Part shown: positions 43,742 to 56,998 of the stretch, piece by piece
How positions within the stretch are numbered: position 1 is the first letter of the stretch
Layout: each line of letters starts with the position of its first letter
Notes under the pieces: generated by a model
Told to the model about the DNA's origin: nothing
Databases searched by the model: none
The model's input: the letters and a program-made list of their open reading frames with translations, nothing else
Assembly: GCA_033819885.1 (NCBI GenBank)
Contig: JAQYUZ010000048.1
Location: 62,001-126,000 of the forward strand
DNA length: 64,000 nucleotides
Source: Microbotryomycetes sp. JL201
Lineage: Eukaryota; Basidiomycota; Microbotryomycetes
Direction of reading: 5' to 3'
Program-made: the position numbers and the translations under genes

Positions 43742-46700
43742 TCATTTTGAAGAAGCATCCTCAAACCTAGCTCGCGCCTTGTCTCGTAGTTGTTCGGCAT
43801 AGCCTTTCGGACCAGCATCCACTGTACCCACAGCAACACCTGCATGTTGTAGTTAGCATTCAAATTCCGGTTCGGCATGAAGCGTCAACTTGTTCTGACC
43901 TTTGGAAGCTCCGAGTCCGACGCCTTGAGCAAACTGGCTTGCTGTTATGGGATCAACAACTCCGGCGCCGCTTGCACCAAGGCCAGTTCCTTTCGACCAA
44001 CCCTTTTGCACAAAGACATGACCCGTGTCAACGCCTGTCAACCGTTTCAGCTAGCATCTCAAGACTCACCATCTTTGCCAGCATCTTGCTGCCAACATTC
44101 GATTCTTCTATCGCTTCAGTGGTCTTTTTCGGTACGCTCGAAGGCTGGCTAGGTGGCGCCGGACCATCGAACTTGCGTTTCTTCGAGTCTGTCATACCAG
44201 GATGGTCTGACTGACCCAAAGCTTCGCGCCGTTGGGCTGCTCGATCAACATACTTTGGCAGTGCCTGAGCAACGTCTGTCGAATGTTCATCAGATGTGGA
44301 TGCTTGTGCCGTCTTCCGCTTGGCGACAGCCGCAGCTTTGCGCGCCGCACCCGTCGAAACCGCTTTCGGATTCGCCAAATTCGACTGCCGCCCCCAATAT
44401 CAGTCATATACACTTCGTCGAACCAGTCCTGAGAGCGCACCTTGTGCAACGCAGACAAGTTGTTGTGCCGTCGCAGATCATCAATAGACTTGAACTGCCT
44501 CTGACACAGTAAGCAAATCATAGAAACAGCATCTCCGTACTCGAATTCGTCCTCCGCCTTTGCTGATGAAGTAGACGACGCCTGTGCGGCTTGTGCCGGA
44601 GCAGACGCCGAACTCGATGCAGTTGAAGTAGGAGCGACAGCCTGCTACGAAAGGTCACAAAGGGGCAAGGAGTTTTGGTTAACACACAGGTTCGAGGTTC
44701 CAAACAAGTTGACGATTTGTGTACGTGTGAAGGGGGACCGCTGGACGTTCGTACTGGAATCGCATTCACACTCGTCGATGCCACTGGACCGGATGAAGCT
44801 GGTTTGGTGAGATCAGGTTGCTTGAGCTCGGCTTGCTTCGTGTTCCATTTGCTGATGTCAGCCGCTTTCTTGCGGCTATAGATTAGGTCGCCGCTCTTCT
44901 TCTTGCCGTCCTCTATAACGGCAGGGTTAGCTTAGTGTGTGTCGTGGCCTAATCAACTCCGTACCGAGCAAAGGGATCGTTGAAGCTGCAGCAGGGACTG
45001 GCGCTGACGCGGCAGTGGCAGTCGAGGTCGACGCGGCGCGGGACTGAATCGAATCGTTCTCGCCGCCTGCATCCGAGCCCTGGCCCTTTCTTGCTGATGA
45101 GCCAATTTTCGAGCTCGGACCAGGGGCGCCTTTGAGCTTGATGGGCCCCATGCCCGCCATCGTAGGCGGCCCCGATTCATTTGCATTTGGCCGTTCGCCA
45201 AGTGCCTCCGGATCCATCTCGGCCTCGAGCGACGAGAAGAACGCGTCCATGTCAGCATCTGCAGATTCCGCCTTTGCTCGCGCAGCAGCTGCCGCCGGTG
45301 GGACGTAAATGCTGGCGTAGCCTCTGTCGTCCCAGTATGCAAGCTGTTGTTTTCCTTCCCCTTGAAAAGACCACTCGGATTTCGCATAAACCGGCGTGAA
45401 GGAGTTCTCGTGCGAGAACGAAAAGGCAACGACAGCATTGCTAATTCGGAAGCCCTCGGGATAAATCTTCGAATTGAAAGCAGAGCCAAGCACTCCGGAA
45501 GCCAGCTGAACAGCGAAAAGAATGAGCAAAACACGCCGTAAAGGAATGAGCGCAAAGAGACTGACTTTGACGTCTGAGAACTGGACGAACGCGTATCCCC
45601 AGCTAGCTCGGGATGCTCTGTCGCGGATCAGAATAACCTTTTTGATGCCGCCCGTGCGGATCTGACTGCCAACGGGATCGCCGAGGCTACACAGCGCAGT
45701 CACAATTTCTGCCTCGGTGGTAAGAGGGTCCAAATTACGCAAAAGCAAGATTTGCGATGGCATCGAGCCGATGTCTCGAGTTCCGTCGTTGTGATAGAAG
45801 GTTTGCGGCGCAGACGAAGCAGCTGCGCAAAAGAGGATCAGCTTCAGGCTTTGATAAGGTATATGTATTGAAACGCACCTTGACCTTTGCGTTGGTCTTC
45901 AGAGAGCCTTGCAGTCGCGCCTTGGTCCTCTCGCCATCCGCCCATCTTTTGACTATAGTTGATCTTAATCTTGAGGCTATCATCGTCACCGGCGCCATTC
46001 CTCTCCTTCCAAGTTACAGCTGGAAAGTTTGGCTCTACAAATGCACGAGCGTGCTCGACGGAGATGAATTTGGCAAAACCGTAGCGCTTTGACGTGTTTG
46101 TTTGACGATCAAAGATGACGGTAGTAGAGTCAATCGCGGCACCCATATCTTCCAGAAACTCTCGCAGGATTTGATCATTGACGTGAGCGGGCAAGCCAAG
46201 GAATACGACCGAAGCCGAAGGAGGTTCGCGAGAAACGACCGGAGCTGGGGCAGTACGATCTCGCCTTGACGAACGGTCGCCGGGCCAATCCCGGTCGTCA
46301 TAGTTGTCGCCATACTGCTGCTGGCGAGGCGGGTAGTTGTACTGTTGAGTGTCATGGCGTCTGGTATAATCGTCGTGCATTCCCGAGATGCCACTGCCGG
46401 CCGCGCGCGGGTCGTACCCGTAGTCAGAACCCTGCAAAACATTTTCGAATCAACAAGGGGACATGTGCTGACGCAGCAAACGTGCCTACCTCGCCGTAAC
46501 GTGCACGCTTGGGGCGCGAGTTCCAATCGTCATCGGCCCCGTCCGCACGACCACCATGCCAATACTCCTCGCTCCTTGAGCCCCTTCCGCCATACCTCTC
46601 CCCACGGTGGGGCTTGCCGTAGTCTTCCACGTACTCGTATGGTCGTTGCGGCGGTGGGTAATCGCCGCCGCCTCGGCGCCAGTCGCCCAAAGGCGGAGCG

Positions 46701-46780
46701 CTGCACATCAGCAAGCAAGCAATCAGCATTGAGATCTGGACTGCTGACGGGGACGACTAAACCTACTCTCTCCACGACAT
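43742..46780 (-). CDS. RBM5/RBM10-like splicing factor (2 RRM, C2H2, G-patch)
   Basis: A many-exon gene starting with a tiny exon (MSWR, ATG at 46780). Order of domains: an RGG/Tyr/Asp-rich N-terminus; RRM1 (VVFLGLPAHVNDQILREFLE, RYGFAKFISVEHARAFVEPN, LKIKINYSQKMGGWREDQ); RRM2 (ILLLRNLDPLTTEAEIVTAL, WGYAFVQF); an Ala/Ser-rich linker; a C2H2 finger of the RBM5 type (MICLLCQRQFKSIDDLRRHN with a following SALH); and a G-patch formed across an intron (SKMLAKMGWSKGTGLG, ASQFAQGVGLGASKG). The C-terminal GYAEQLRDKARARFEDAS matches the family end. RBM5/10 proteins act in early spliceosome assembly and exon choice; the G-patch activates a DEAH helicase. The start exon of only 14 bases is inferred from a good donor. 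Confidence 0.88.
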
Positions 46781-46884
46781 GGTGCGCGGACAGGAGAGGA
46801 TTGCTCAGCGCTTCGCCGTCCGCTCCGCTCGGGCCTACTAGCAATGTCTGAAAAAATTTCCAAAGTAGATAAGAAGCTTTAGGG

Positions 46885-48398
46885 TCATCTACCGGCAATG
46901 TCCCTGTTCTTCCTCTTGTCCGCCTCTTCAGCCAGTGTTTTGCTAACGCCCTCTTGCAGCTTGCTGTTCCACTCCTGTGCAAATTCCGCAATGCTCGAGC
47001 CGGAAGACAATTCGACAACGTCTTTTGGATACCGATTGTGCGAAAAACGCGGCATGGACTGGGCTGCAGCTTGAGCCGATTCGACCGTTCTAAGTATCGG
47101 CAGATGATCTGTTGGCAACGGTTGTGTCCCGAGCTCGTTGATCACATCCCACGAGAACAAAAGCGGGTCTGTGTGAGGCGCATAAGGGTTGAAGTCGACA
47201 ACGAATACTCTGTCTCCCGCTCGAGTCAGGTAAACGTCGAAAACGTCTACCAGCGCAACACTTGTCAGATGGGGCTCAAGCCTGAGTACGAGGACTCACA
47301 TGAAGATAATGGAAATGTAGCTCGGATTTCTGACTCGAAAAAGGTTGACAATCTGCTCTTGAGGTCGGCTTGAACGTCCGCCGGCTGTAGAAACTCATAG
47401 AAATTGCCGTCACGTTGCGAAATGGCTGTTTGTAGACTATATCGTCAGTCGAAAACACAGACACACTCCGGTATGGAAGCTCACCGACAAGCCGCCGATC
47501 CCGCACGAAGCACCGCCACTCTTGCGATTTGGGCATATCGAACCACTTCTTGAGTACGAGCTCGATTTCAAACGTTCGTCGAGGCAACGAGTGAGATCCT
47601 TCATCAGATGAAACGTCTCGTCGGACGTCTGGATCGGAAGCTCGTCCGTCCGCGGTCAATGTCATTTCCGCCACTGCTGGATGCAAGTCGTTTGCCGCTT
47701 GCATTCCCTCCCCGCTGCCCACACAATGTTCGAAAGCATGGTCTAAATCGTGCAGGATAAAGTCTGACGATTTGAGCAAGAGATACACGTCTGCCGGTGT
47801 TTGGCATTTCAAGTTTTGACCGGGAATCATCCACGCCGCGTCCTAGGGATCGCGAAATGGAGGTCAGGGCTGGTAAACAGCGTATGCACGGAGAACCGAC
47901 CTGCCTGTGGGCTCGACCAATTGAGTTTCGGAAAGACTGCGCCGTCGTACTTTGCGATCACAGAACGAACCTCTGCGTCGAGCTCGGGAAAGGAGTAATG
48001 ACTACGTCGTTCGTCGTCCGAACTACCGTCGGCATCTATTTCTTCTGTTTCACTGTCGCTATCGCTCAGCTCAGAGATGCTGCGTGTGCGTTTCAAGCAT
48101 TTTGAAGCGATCGCCGAGCGTGTCAGTCGCACAGTCCAGAAGGCTGTGACTGGAACGCACGCTCGACTGACCCCATGGGACCGCTACCTTCAGGCAAAAA
48201 TAGCCCATCACTTTCGAGATAATCGACAAAACTGGACGACAACGGGCGAATGACGGTCGCCTTCGGCGAGTGCCGGCGAAAGAGCGGGTACCATGACGAA
48301 AAGCTGCACGCAAGCACGTCCTGTTGAGACAGAGGTGGGAACTGAGGCGACGGAAGCACCGCAGGCGCGGCTGATGTAGACGCAAATGGCGCGGTCAT
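46885..48398 (-). CDS. CDC123: Cdc123/D123 eIF2 assembly factor
   Basis: The N-terminus from the ATG at 48398 contains [19 protein letters not shown] and [20 protein letters not shown], the family start. An acidic linker ([19 protein letters not shown]) precedes [16 protein letters not shown] and, after an intron, [16 protein letters not shown] and [17 protein letters not shown]. The ATP-grasp core continues with [20 protein letters not shown]. Exons near 47140-47240 give [20 protein letters not shown] and [17 protein letters not shown], the conserved DFNP metal-binding motif. Cdc123 promotes assembly of the eIF2 heterotrimer in the cytoplasm. About five exons. The end is TGA at 46885-46887, 105 bases before the start of the RBM5-like gene on the same strand. 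Confidence 0.92.
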
Positions 48399-48485
48399 CG
48401 GGCCCGGAGCAAGAAACGCAACGGTATTTTACAACATGCCACAGACGATGCCAACTCTGTTTCTCCCGGCTGTTGTAGATGTGAA

Positions 48486-50073
48486 TCACAAATGTATACT
48501 TTGAGCAAGTCGCCTCGCGAGTAGATCTTCTTCCGAATCATCGTCAGAGTCCTCGTCCGAGATGTCTTCCTCGTCTTCGTTAGTGTCACCAAGAGCGAGC
48601 AAACGATCGTTGATCCACAGTGCACGCTCAATGCGCTCTGACCTGAGCTGCAACGTTTCAGGGGCGTCATTGTCGAGCTCTTCGAGGTTGCAGTACGTCG
48701 TCTCGAGACGACGAAGCAGTCGAAGCTCTTTTCGTCGGCTGCGAGACCGAGAAGGCGAGCGCAGGTACGTAGCATAGGCATTCTCTAGGAGAGCGGCGGC
48801 TGATGTCGAGGTCGCATCAGCAACAATGTCCAGCTCAAATTTAACAACTCACCTCGAATGAACACTTGACGCGTTTCTCTCACCAACTCGTTCTCGGGCA
48901 CCGAAACATGGCTGTCATTTTCGTCTTCGTCTTCGTCTTCTAGCGGATCTCTTGAGCTATCACGCCGTCTCCTTGCCGCCAACAGCGCCTCGTCGCGTTG
49001 TAAGTAGATGGCACTAACTGCTTCCAGCATTGCTCGACCAAGGACCATCAAGCACACACCCTGTGCTCGTTCCACTGGCAGCATGTCTTGTGCAATTCGT
49101 TCCAGGATAGAGCGCACTTCCTGTCGCGTCTCGTTGTCCACCGACTTGTTCTGTAAGACGGAGGCGGCGCTCGACGCCTCATCTGCTAGTCGATTGGCAG
49201 CCATAGAAAGCTCCGCAAAGCGTACATCGGCGACATGCGTACTCCATTGCAGGCGCTTCGTCCAATCGCTCGGCGACGTCGAGAAAGGCAAAAGCGTCAT
49301 CATATCGCGGATCAGTTTCGCGTTGCCCATGACGGTGCCAGCAGCATACGGGGAACCTTCTTCTTCGTTTGCTGACAGCGGGTCCACCGGCGTGAACAGA
49401 GCTGGGTTGCGAAAAACGATCAGGGTGCGCAAAAAAAAAGCACGAGCAGCAGTCTCTCACCTTGAACATTTCTCCGACATGCCAAGTCGAGCAGGTCGGC
49501 GAGTTTTGGCGCGACGCCCTCCTTGCCTTCGGCCAAGATGGTCGAGAATGCCAGAGTGGTCTGAGCTCGAGCCCATTCTGCGAGCATCTCTGTGGCCCAG
49601 GCTGGGACGGGAGGCAATGGTAATGGAGCTGCGCCTTCCCTCGGTCGTGCAACGCTTGGCACGTTATCGAGCGTAGGTGGCGCAGGCACGTTGAGCAGGC
49701 TTGCGGCGCGTTGAAACCTGTCGAGGCTCGCTTGCATCTTTTGTGGCAGTGCCTTTGCATCTGTGCCATCGTATTCTCCGATGCGACCGAGTGCCCAAGC
49801 GACGACGTACTCGCCGCGCGCCTGTTCTTCTGTGATGAGCTTGCCGTGCTTCCAGCTGTCCGCCCGGTCGACGATCGCCGCGAGCGCTTGCCTGACCGTC
49901 TCAGCCTGGGGTCCGTGGTGTCCGTGGCAAACTTCTTGTTGCAGAGCCGGGTGCTGCAGAGCAGAGTCGGCCTGGATGCGTAGTTGCAGCAGCTGCCGCA
50001 ATGGCTCGGGCAGGGACGCCGCTGTCGAGGACGCTGTCGCCTTTGTCGCGATCGCGATCGGCTGATTCTCCAT
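48486..50073 (-). CDS. Unrecognised helical (TPR-like) protein with acidic tail
   Basis: Three exons at least. The ATG at 50073 gives MENQPIAIATKATASSTAAS, then helices such as LPEPLRQLLQLRIQADSALQ and EYVVAWALGRIGEYDG. An intron near 49460-49400 leads to a second exon with KLIRDMMTLLPFSTSPSDW, RFAELSMAANRLADEASSAA and LPVERAQGVCLMVLGRAMLE. A consensus intron near 48855-48803 leads to AAALLENAYATYLRSPSRSR, an Arg-rich helix and an acidic tail (TNEDEEDISDEDSDDDSEED). The repeated helix pairs and the A-x-G-x-A pattern resemble tetratricopeptide-type proteins such as translation-termination enhancer Ett1, but I cannot confirm that. It is divergent from MSH4 with 153 bases between starts. Confidence 0.6.
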
Positions 50074-50226
50074 GACTCGACTGTGATGCAAACGCGCGAG
50101 ACGTCGCAAAGACTGAAAGCGGGGTCGGCGGAGCTCGAGCATCCGCTGGGGGCCGGCCACGCGCAGTCGGATCGGCCCTCACGGAGAGGCCCGAGCGCGC
50201 TCCTCCTCTCACCTCCGCCACTGCAC

Positions 50227-53200
50227 ATGTCATCATTCAGGAGCAGGCCGCCTACGCGGACAAGTTCATCCGTGGCAACGTTCAGACCATCTTCAGTCAG
50301 ACCAGGCACGTCTGCATCGACGTCAGTGGGACCGCCGGAAGACCAGCCCTGGATTGTCTCCATGCTCGAAAGCAAAGGTGTCGGACGCGAAATTGGTTTG
50401 GCAGCAATCCACGTAGAGTTTGGCCAAGTCGTCGTTGCCCAGGTAAGCTTCTTTAGACGACGTTGACTGCCGCAAGAGTTTTACGAACGGTGGCACAAGC
50501 CTGCGATGAGCGCCCAAAACATTTCAATGAGGATTCCGGGTACAGAATCCCCCTGTTGTTTTCCGAGGTTGACCTGGTCTGTTGCTCTTTGACAGTACGA
50601 CGACTCATCAAACTACGTCAAGACCATCCAATTCTGTCAAACTCACAAGCCGAGTCAGATCATTCTGCCGCAGTCCGCCTTGACGACTGCACCAGCTCCG
50701 CTCAGACATCAGAAGAGTGCCAACGTTGTTTTTCGAGCCGAGAGCCAAGCGAGTCACCGCGATGGCGAGCAAATGGCGCCGACGGGGCTCTTTCAGGCGC
50801 TCACGCAGCACATGCGCGCAAGCTTGATCAATGCTACTGTGCGGAAAGAGTGGGATGAGCAGGCAAGTCTTCGCGTATGGCTTCTGACCAGGACACGGCT
50901 CACTTCCCCTTCTGTTCTCGAAGACTGGTCAGTCTGGACTTACCGGTTTTCTAATCTCGAGCTTTCTACTGAGCTGTCCTGGGCAGGCTACGAGTATCTG
51001 ACGAAGCTCATGGTTCGGGACGATCGTCGCACAGGCACGATTCTCGCCGTCAGATCAAAGTACTACGCGTTGGCTGCAGCATCTGCCCTGTTCAAGCACG
51101 TCGAGCGTTCGATGGCTTTGCAATCTGCTTCGCTCAGCATCTCATTCAAGCCCGCTCTGGGGTCGTGTCTGATTGACATAGAATCTGTGAGAAACCTTGA
51201 GCTCGTGTCTAACGTACGTTCGATCCCGGGTATCACCTGTGCGACAGACTGAGAAGAATTTACAGCTTTTGAACAAGCATTCAAAGCAACATTTGTTTGG
51301 CATGCTCAACTTTTGCTACACTCCCATGGCAACGAGGTTGGTGAGCCTCGTGGTGTAGAGCAGTCGGTCGGGACTGCCTCAAAGACTCACCATCAGCCGC
51401 AACAGTTGCGCTCGCTTATTTTGTCGCCACCCACGGAGGGCGTACTCGTCGATGAGCGTCTCGACGTCGTGAGACCGATTCGCACTCTACTGTATCGGGA
51501 AAGTGCCGGCTGATACTGTAGAGACAGGTTGAAGAGCTTGTGAACTCGGAACAACGCCTACTCGCCATTCGCAAAGCCCTCGAGCCGTGAGTGACAGGGC
51601 TAAGTCTGAGCACAAGATGCTAACATTTTGGCGGCAAGTCTGAAATCGATGGACTGCGACAAGCTTGTTGGTCAAATCATTCTGCCGACAGCAGCCGTTG
51701 GCGTGAAAGTCAACGCAAAAACCGACCCGGCCAAGGATGCGGAAACCAAGATCACCCGCCTGCTGTCGCTTCGCACATTACTGACAAGCTTGCCTGGCTT
51801 GAGGTCTGCACTCCACGGGTCTGACTCGCGATTGCTCAAAGACGTGTCCAAAGCGCTCTGCGAGCCCAAGGTGGACGCCATACTGGAAGCGATTGCGGAC
51901 ACGCTGAACGAGGACGCCGTCAACGTACAGCAGAAAGGAGCGGCACTCGCACGAAACAGGCGCATCTACGCTGTCAAAGCTGAGAAAAAATTATTGTCAG
52001 TTCAAAGCCAGAGTTTTGCATCAGATAGCATGTTCACAAGGAAAGGGCGTCATAGACTGGATGTCGCTCGTGAGACTTACAAAGAAGGCGTATCGGACGC
52101 GTACAACTTTTGCGAGAACCTCAAAAATGAACATCAGCTCGAAAGCATGAATTTGGTCGCATCCGGCAGCGGCAATCTCAGTCAGTTTGTGTTTCAGTGC
52201 TCCAAGGCTGAAATTGAGGAGCGCAACGAGGGCCTACCAAAAACTTTCATTAATGTTGTGAGTTCTTAGGCTGTCCTCCGTGTTTCGCTCCTTTCACGCG
52301 AATTTGTAGATTCGAAAAGGCAAGAACATCGAGTTCTCGTGCCCTGACCTCGTCAAGCAGAACGCCCGCATCAAAGACAGCATAGAAGAGATCTTCATCC
52401 TGAGGTCGGCTTCTTCCGACTCGAACGCAAGGTCTGTGCCTGCTGAAGAAAGCTTTTGCAGCAACGCCATTCTCGAGCAAGTGCTGGTTGGTATCCGGGC
52501 AGAGATTGCCTGTTTGTATCGCGTTTCTGAGTCGATTGCGTCACTTGATGTTCTGGCAAGGCGCGTCATCTCGTCGGACGTTGGCTTCAAAAGAGCTTGC
52601 GCTAACCTGGGTGTTTTCAGCTTCGCTCACGCAGCTGCCATGCACAATTTTGGTCAGTTTGTATGACGCCGTGTTATTCAACTGCTTGAAGCTTTTCGTG
52701 TGCAGTGCGACCCGAATGGACCGACACACTCGCGATCAAAGCTGGACGTCACCCGATACAAGAGCGTTTTCAGCATGCAGATGGCACCTTTGTACCCAAG
52801 CAAGTCGTCAGTGCCTATTTAGCTTTCGATCCATTGCTGACGATGCGATCTATGATCCAGCGACACTTATGCCAACGATGCGTCGAATTTTCAGATCATT
52901 ACTGGAGCCAACATGTCCGGAAAGACGACGTATTTGAAGCAAATCGCGCTGTTGCAGATCATGGCCCAAGTGAGACAAAATTGAAAGGCGATTGAAATGC
53001 TGTTCATCGCACTGCATATGCAGATAGGCTCGTTTGTGCCCGCCGAGTATGCCTCGTTTCGACTGGTCGACACACTCTTGACCCGGCTCGGCAACGACGA
53101 CTCGATCGAAGCGAGCTTGTCTACTTTTGCGCAAGAAATGAGTACGATGGCCATGATACTGGGCGCCCTGGAGACGTCCGAGCGTAGCTTGATCATTGTT

Positions 53201-54093
53201 GATGAACTTGGTCGAGGCACAAGTCCGGAAGAGGGAGTCGGATTGGCGCACGCTATTGCTGAAGAACTCATTCATGCCAAGGTCAGCGGAGGTTTCCCGC
53301 AAAGACTTTGATACAATGCTGAAGTGGCCATTGTCTTGACTACAGGCTTTTTGTTTCTTTGCGTCGCACTTCAAGGCGAGCTCCGTGAAAGTTGGCCAGG
53401 TTGACAATCACTCAAACACTTTCCATTGTGCAGGACCTTTGCACAACATTGTCGAGATATCCGAACGTGGTCAACCTACATTTGTCGGCGGAGGTGAGGT
53501 GCGCTAGCTTAGTTGCGACGTTCTCAGTTTGACACCTGGTCCAGGTCATGCCCACGACGCGCAACAATTTCGCCATAGAATACCGCCATCGCGTCCTGGA
53601 TGGCGCCACACCTCTGACGCACTACGGTTTGTCGGCTTGATTCAGAATCCGCCCAAAGCTGACTTGTTTCTGGACAGGACTCGAGTTGGCCAAGCTGGCA
53701 GCGCTGCCTACAGACGTGCTCGATCGAGCAACTGAGGTGTCTGCCAAATTAGCTGACCTTGCTGCTCAAGCCAATTCGCGGTCGGAGAGTGGCAAGGACA
53801 ATACCCGGCGTCGCGAACTCTTGCAGGTGAGTTCAATGTCTGCTACCGCAGCGAAATCGCGAAAGTCAACTGAAGTGAGGTAACGATTGCAGCTTCGAGC
53901 TGCTCTAAAGAACCTGTATGACTCGCCTGCCGGTGCGATGACGGCTCAACAAATGTTGTCGAAAGCGGCTGCTTTGCAAGATCATATAATTGACGTGTTG
54001 AACGAGACTGCTCCCGAGTTGGAGGGAGAAGACGAGTCTGATGAAGCTGTTGGAGAGCAAGGAGATATTCGGTCGGAGGGCCCGCGAGGATGA
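50227..54093 (+). CDS. MSH4: Meiotic MutS homologue Msh4
   Basis: A gene of about fifteen exons from the ATG at 50227. It lacks the mismatch-recognition N-terminal domain, as expected for Msh4, and begins with a Ser/Arg-rich leader. Motifs: [75 protein letters not shown], the lever and clamp helices ([20 protein letters not shown]), then the ATPase: [74 protein letters not shown] and [19 protein letters not shown]-terminal helical extension ends in an acidic tail. Msh4-Msh5 stabilises recombination intermediates for crossovers. The Walker A has GAN instead of the usual GPN and Thr-Thr instead of Ser-Thr, a mild deviation. Confidence 0.92.
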
Positions 54094-54278
54094 CGCTGGC
54101 AGTAACCGAGGTGGCTTGAGTATGCTTTGACACATTTGTTTTGGAATTCTTGAGCTTGTAAGATGGCGGCCTGCAATTCACAACACTGCAATGGTAAGCC
54201 CCCTGTTGCGCAGCTCACCCGCGACAGAGCCAGCCCGGCTGCGACGCTTTGCCGCTTCGAGCAGCCCCGTCGTCCAAC

Positions 54279-56998
54279 ATGGCGGCACGCAAGCTACAGA
54301 GTGAGTGTAGTCTCTGACATGTACGAGCTGGTTTCGGCTTGCGGTTTGTCGTCGTGTCGCGGGGACAACGCCGGCGGCGTGCTGCAGGCGAAGCGGTGAT
54401 GCTATGGCCTCTTGCATGGTCCGGAATCTCATGCAGAAAGCGATATGAGCGTTGTGGGATGTCCCACAGCTCCGGAGAGCTTTGTTGTGGTGTCTGTCAC
54501 GCTTCTTTCCCTCGATGGAGCTCTCGCCTGTTGTCGCTCGATCAGTTCCCGCCAGTACTCCCATCATCGTGTGCTGATCCGCCATTAATTTTTTCAACAG
54601 CCGAGATAGACCGGACGCTCAAAAAGGTTGCAGAAGGCGTAAGTTCAGGTGATCTGGGCAAGGCTGATTCACCAGACGCTGACTCGAGACATGTCATCAG
54701 GTCGAGATCTTTGAATCGGTACGATTGCATTGGCATTCTTTATTCATTTGATGTCGCGGCATTGTCTAACGCGCCGGCCCATTTGCTCAGATCTTTGACA
54801 AGATTCAAACGAGCTCGAACCAGACGCAGAAGGAGAAGCTCGAGAGCGACTTGAAATCTCAGATCAAGAAGCTACAACGGTTACGTGACCAGATCAAAAC
54901 ATGGGCCGCATCGAGCGACATCAAAGACAAGCAACCGCTGATCGACAACCGCAAGCTGATCGAGACAGTGAGCGCGAGCGTTCCTGAGAGTTCGCTTGCA
55001 ACATTTTCTGATCGGCAATCAATTTCTACAGCAAATGGAAAAGTTTAAAGCATGCGAGAAAGAGATGAAGACCAAGGCATTCTCAAAAGAAGGTTTGAAC
55101 GCGGCTGCCAAGCTCGACCCGAAGGAAAAGGCCAAAGTCGAGCTATGCGAGTGGATATCAAACAGCGTTGACGAGCTAGGGCGGCAGATCGAGCAAGCAG
55201 AAGCTGAAATTGAGCAGCTACAGCTTGGGAAGAAGAAGAAGGACTCTGAGAAGGAGGCACGACTGGAAGAGCTCGAGCGGTGGAACGAGCGGAGAGCATG
55301 GCACGTCAACCGATTAGAGCTCATCTTGAGATTGCTCGAAAATGGCAACTTGTCGACAGAGGCCGTCACTGATATCAAAGACGACATTGCGTACTTTGTC
55401 GAGAGCAACATGGAGGAGGACTTTGAAGAAGACGAGGGTATTTACGACGAGCTCAACCTGGAAGACGAGGAAGAAATGTTTCCGGTTGGCGCGGATGATC
55501 ACCACTCGACGACGAACGATTCGGTTTCTGTCGCAGACGAGCCGCCAGCTCCGCAACCGCCAAAGACGCCAGCGAAAAAGGCAGACCCGCCGACAACAGA
55601 GGCAGAAAAGAGTCCGGCAAAGGCAAAGACGGCAGCAGTCCCGTCGAGAAAAGCAACGCTCGAATCAAGCAAGCCGACACCATCGGTTGCTGCAGCTGCA
55701 CCAACACCGACGGCCCGCGCCGTGTCCAACCCGCAACCTGCACCGAGAGCGGTGCCTGCCCCGCTTCCTCCGATTCGATACGCAGCTGCAGCTGCTGGTG
55801 CAAACTCGCAAAACGTGACACCGAGTTCGAGCGCTGTGTCGGTTTCTTCGCCTGCGACCGCTCCAACGTCAAGCTCTGCGGCGCCACCACCAGGCCTTGT
55901 ACAATCGCCTGCAACGTCAGAACCGCCCGTCCCGATCGCATCGCCGGCGGCAGTGGATTCCAAATCAGGCTCGTCAGAAGCGCCGAGTCATCCCTCGTCA
56001 GTGGCGCCGTCACCTCATGTCGCTCCAAGCATTGCACCTGGGCTCGCAACAGCAAGTCCGGCAATGAGCGCAGCTTCGGTAAGTGTGCACGCCTGTCAGA
56101 TTCACCTCGAAAGCTCACTCTCGTTTGCGTATCTAGGTTGCACCGTCTTCTCTGAACGTTTCATCGGCGGCAGCTCAGTCTCCTTCACCGTCCGCAGCGT
56201 CGTTGGCACAAGCGGCTGACGCAGCATCGTCGAGTGATCAAAATGCAGCAGGATCGGATGCGGCTTCTCAGCAAGCTCAGACGTCGCAACGGCCAGAAAC
56301 GCGACTGCCTAGCAGTTTGGCTGATTTGGTCACGAGCTTTGAGAGTGCCAAGCAAAAGTCAGTCAAGCGGGACGCTGACCTAAGCGGGATTCATCAAACG
56401 TTGGAGGCTGGCTTTGCCAACATGCCGCAGCCTCTCGACGCAGAAAAGTGAGTCGCGGAAGAGCTCAGATCGAGTGTGTTTGCTTGTCTGATCTGATCAA
56501 TTTGTCGAGCAGGCCGAAATACTACGTTCCGAGACAGCCATTTGCGACGCCGGCATACTATCCGCAAGAGCCGTCGCCGCAGCTGGCGAATCCAGCTTTG
56601 TTTGCCAAGTTTGATGTCGATACGCTGTTCTACATTTTTTACTACTGCCCGGGGACGTATTTGCAGTTCTTGGCTGCATCGGAGCTCAAAAAGCAGTCAT
56701 GGAGGTTTCACAAGCAGTACTTGACCTGGTTCCAGCGAGCCAATGAGCCGCAACAGATCACGGACGAGTACGAGCAAGGGGTGTACCTGTACTGTGAGTC
56801 TGGCCCTGGCACCTGCTTGGCGTACGAGGGTACTGACATGTCTGCGTGTTTCTAGTTGACTGGGAGGGTTCATGGTGCCAACGGAGGAAGAATGACTTCA
56901 AGTTCAGCTACAAGTGTGTCTTGTTTGTTGGGAGTGTGCTTGGCTGTGCTGACGTAGCGCGCGTTCTGGCGCGTGTGCAGGTTTCTCGACAGCGATTA
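54279..56998 (+). CDS. NOT3: CCR4-NOT complex subunit Not3/Not5
   Basis: Exon 1 is tiny (54279-54300, MAARKLQ), then a 300-base intron, then [48 protein letters not shown] and [20 protein letters not shown], the conserved Not3/5 N-terminal coiled coil. Further helices ([36 protein letters not shown]) complete the domain. A long Ala/Pro/Ser-rich disordered middle follows. The C-terminal NOT box is clear: [73 protein letters not shown] and the last exon KFLDSD. About eight exons. It works in cytoplasmic mRNA deadenylation and codon-optimality sensing. MSH4 ends 185 bases upstream on the same strand. Confidence 0.94.
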
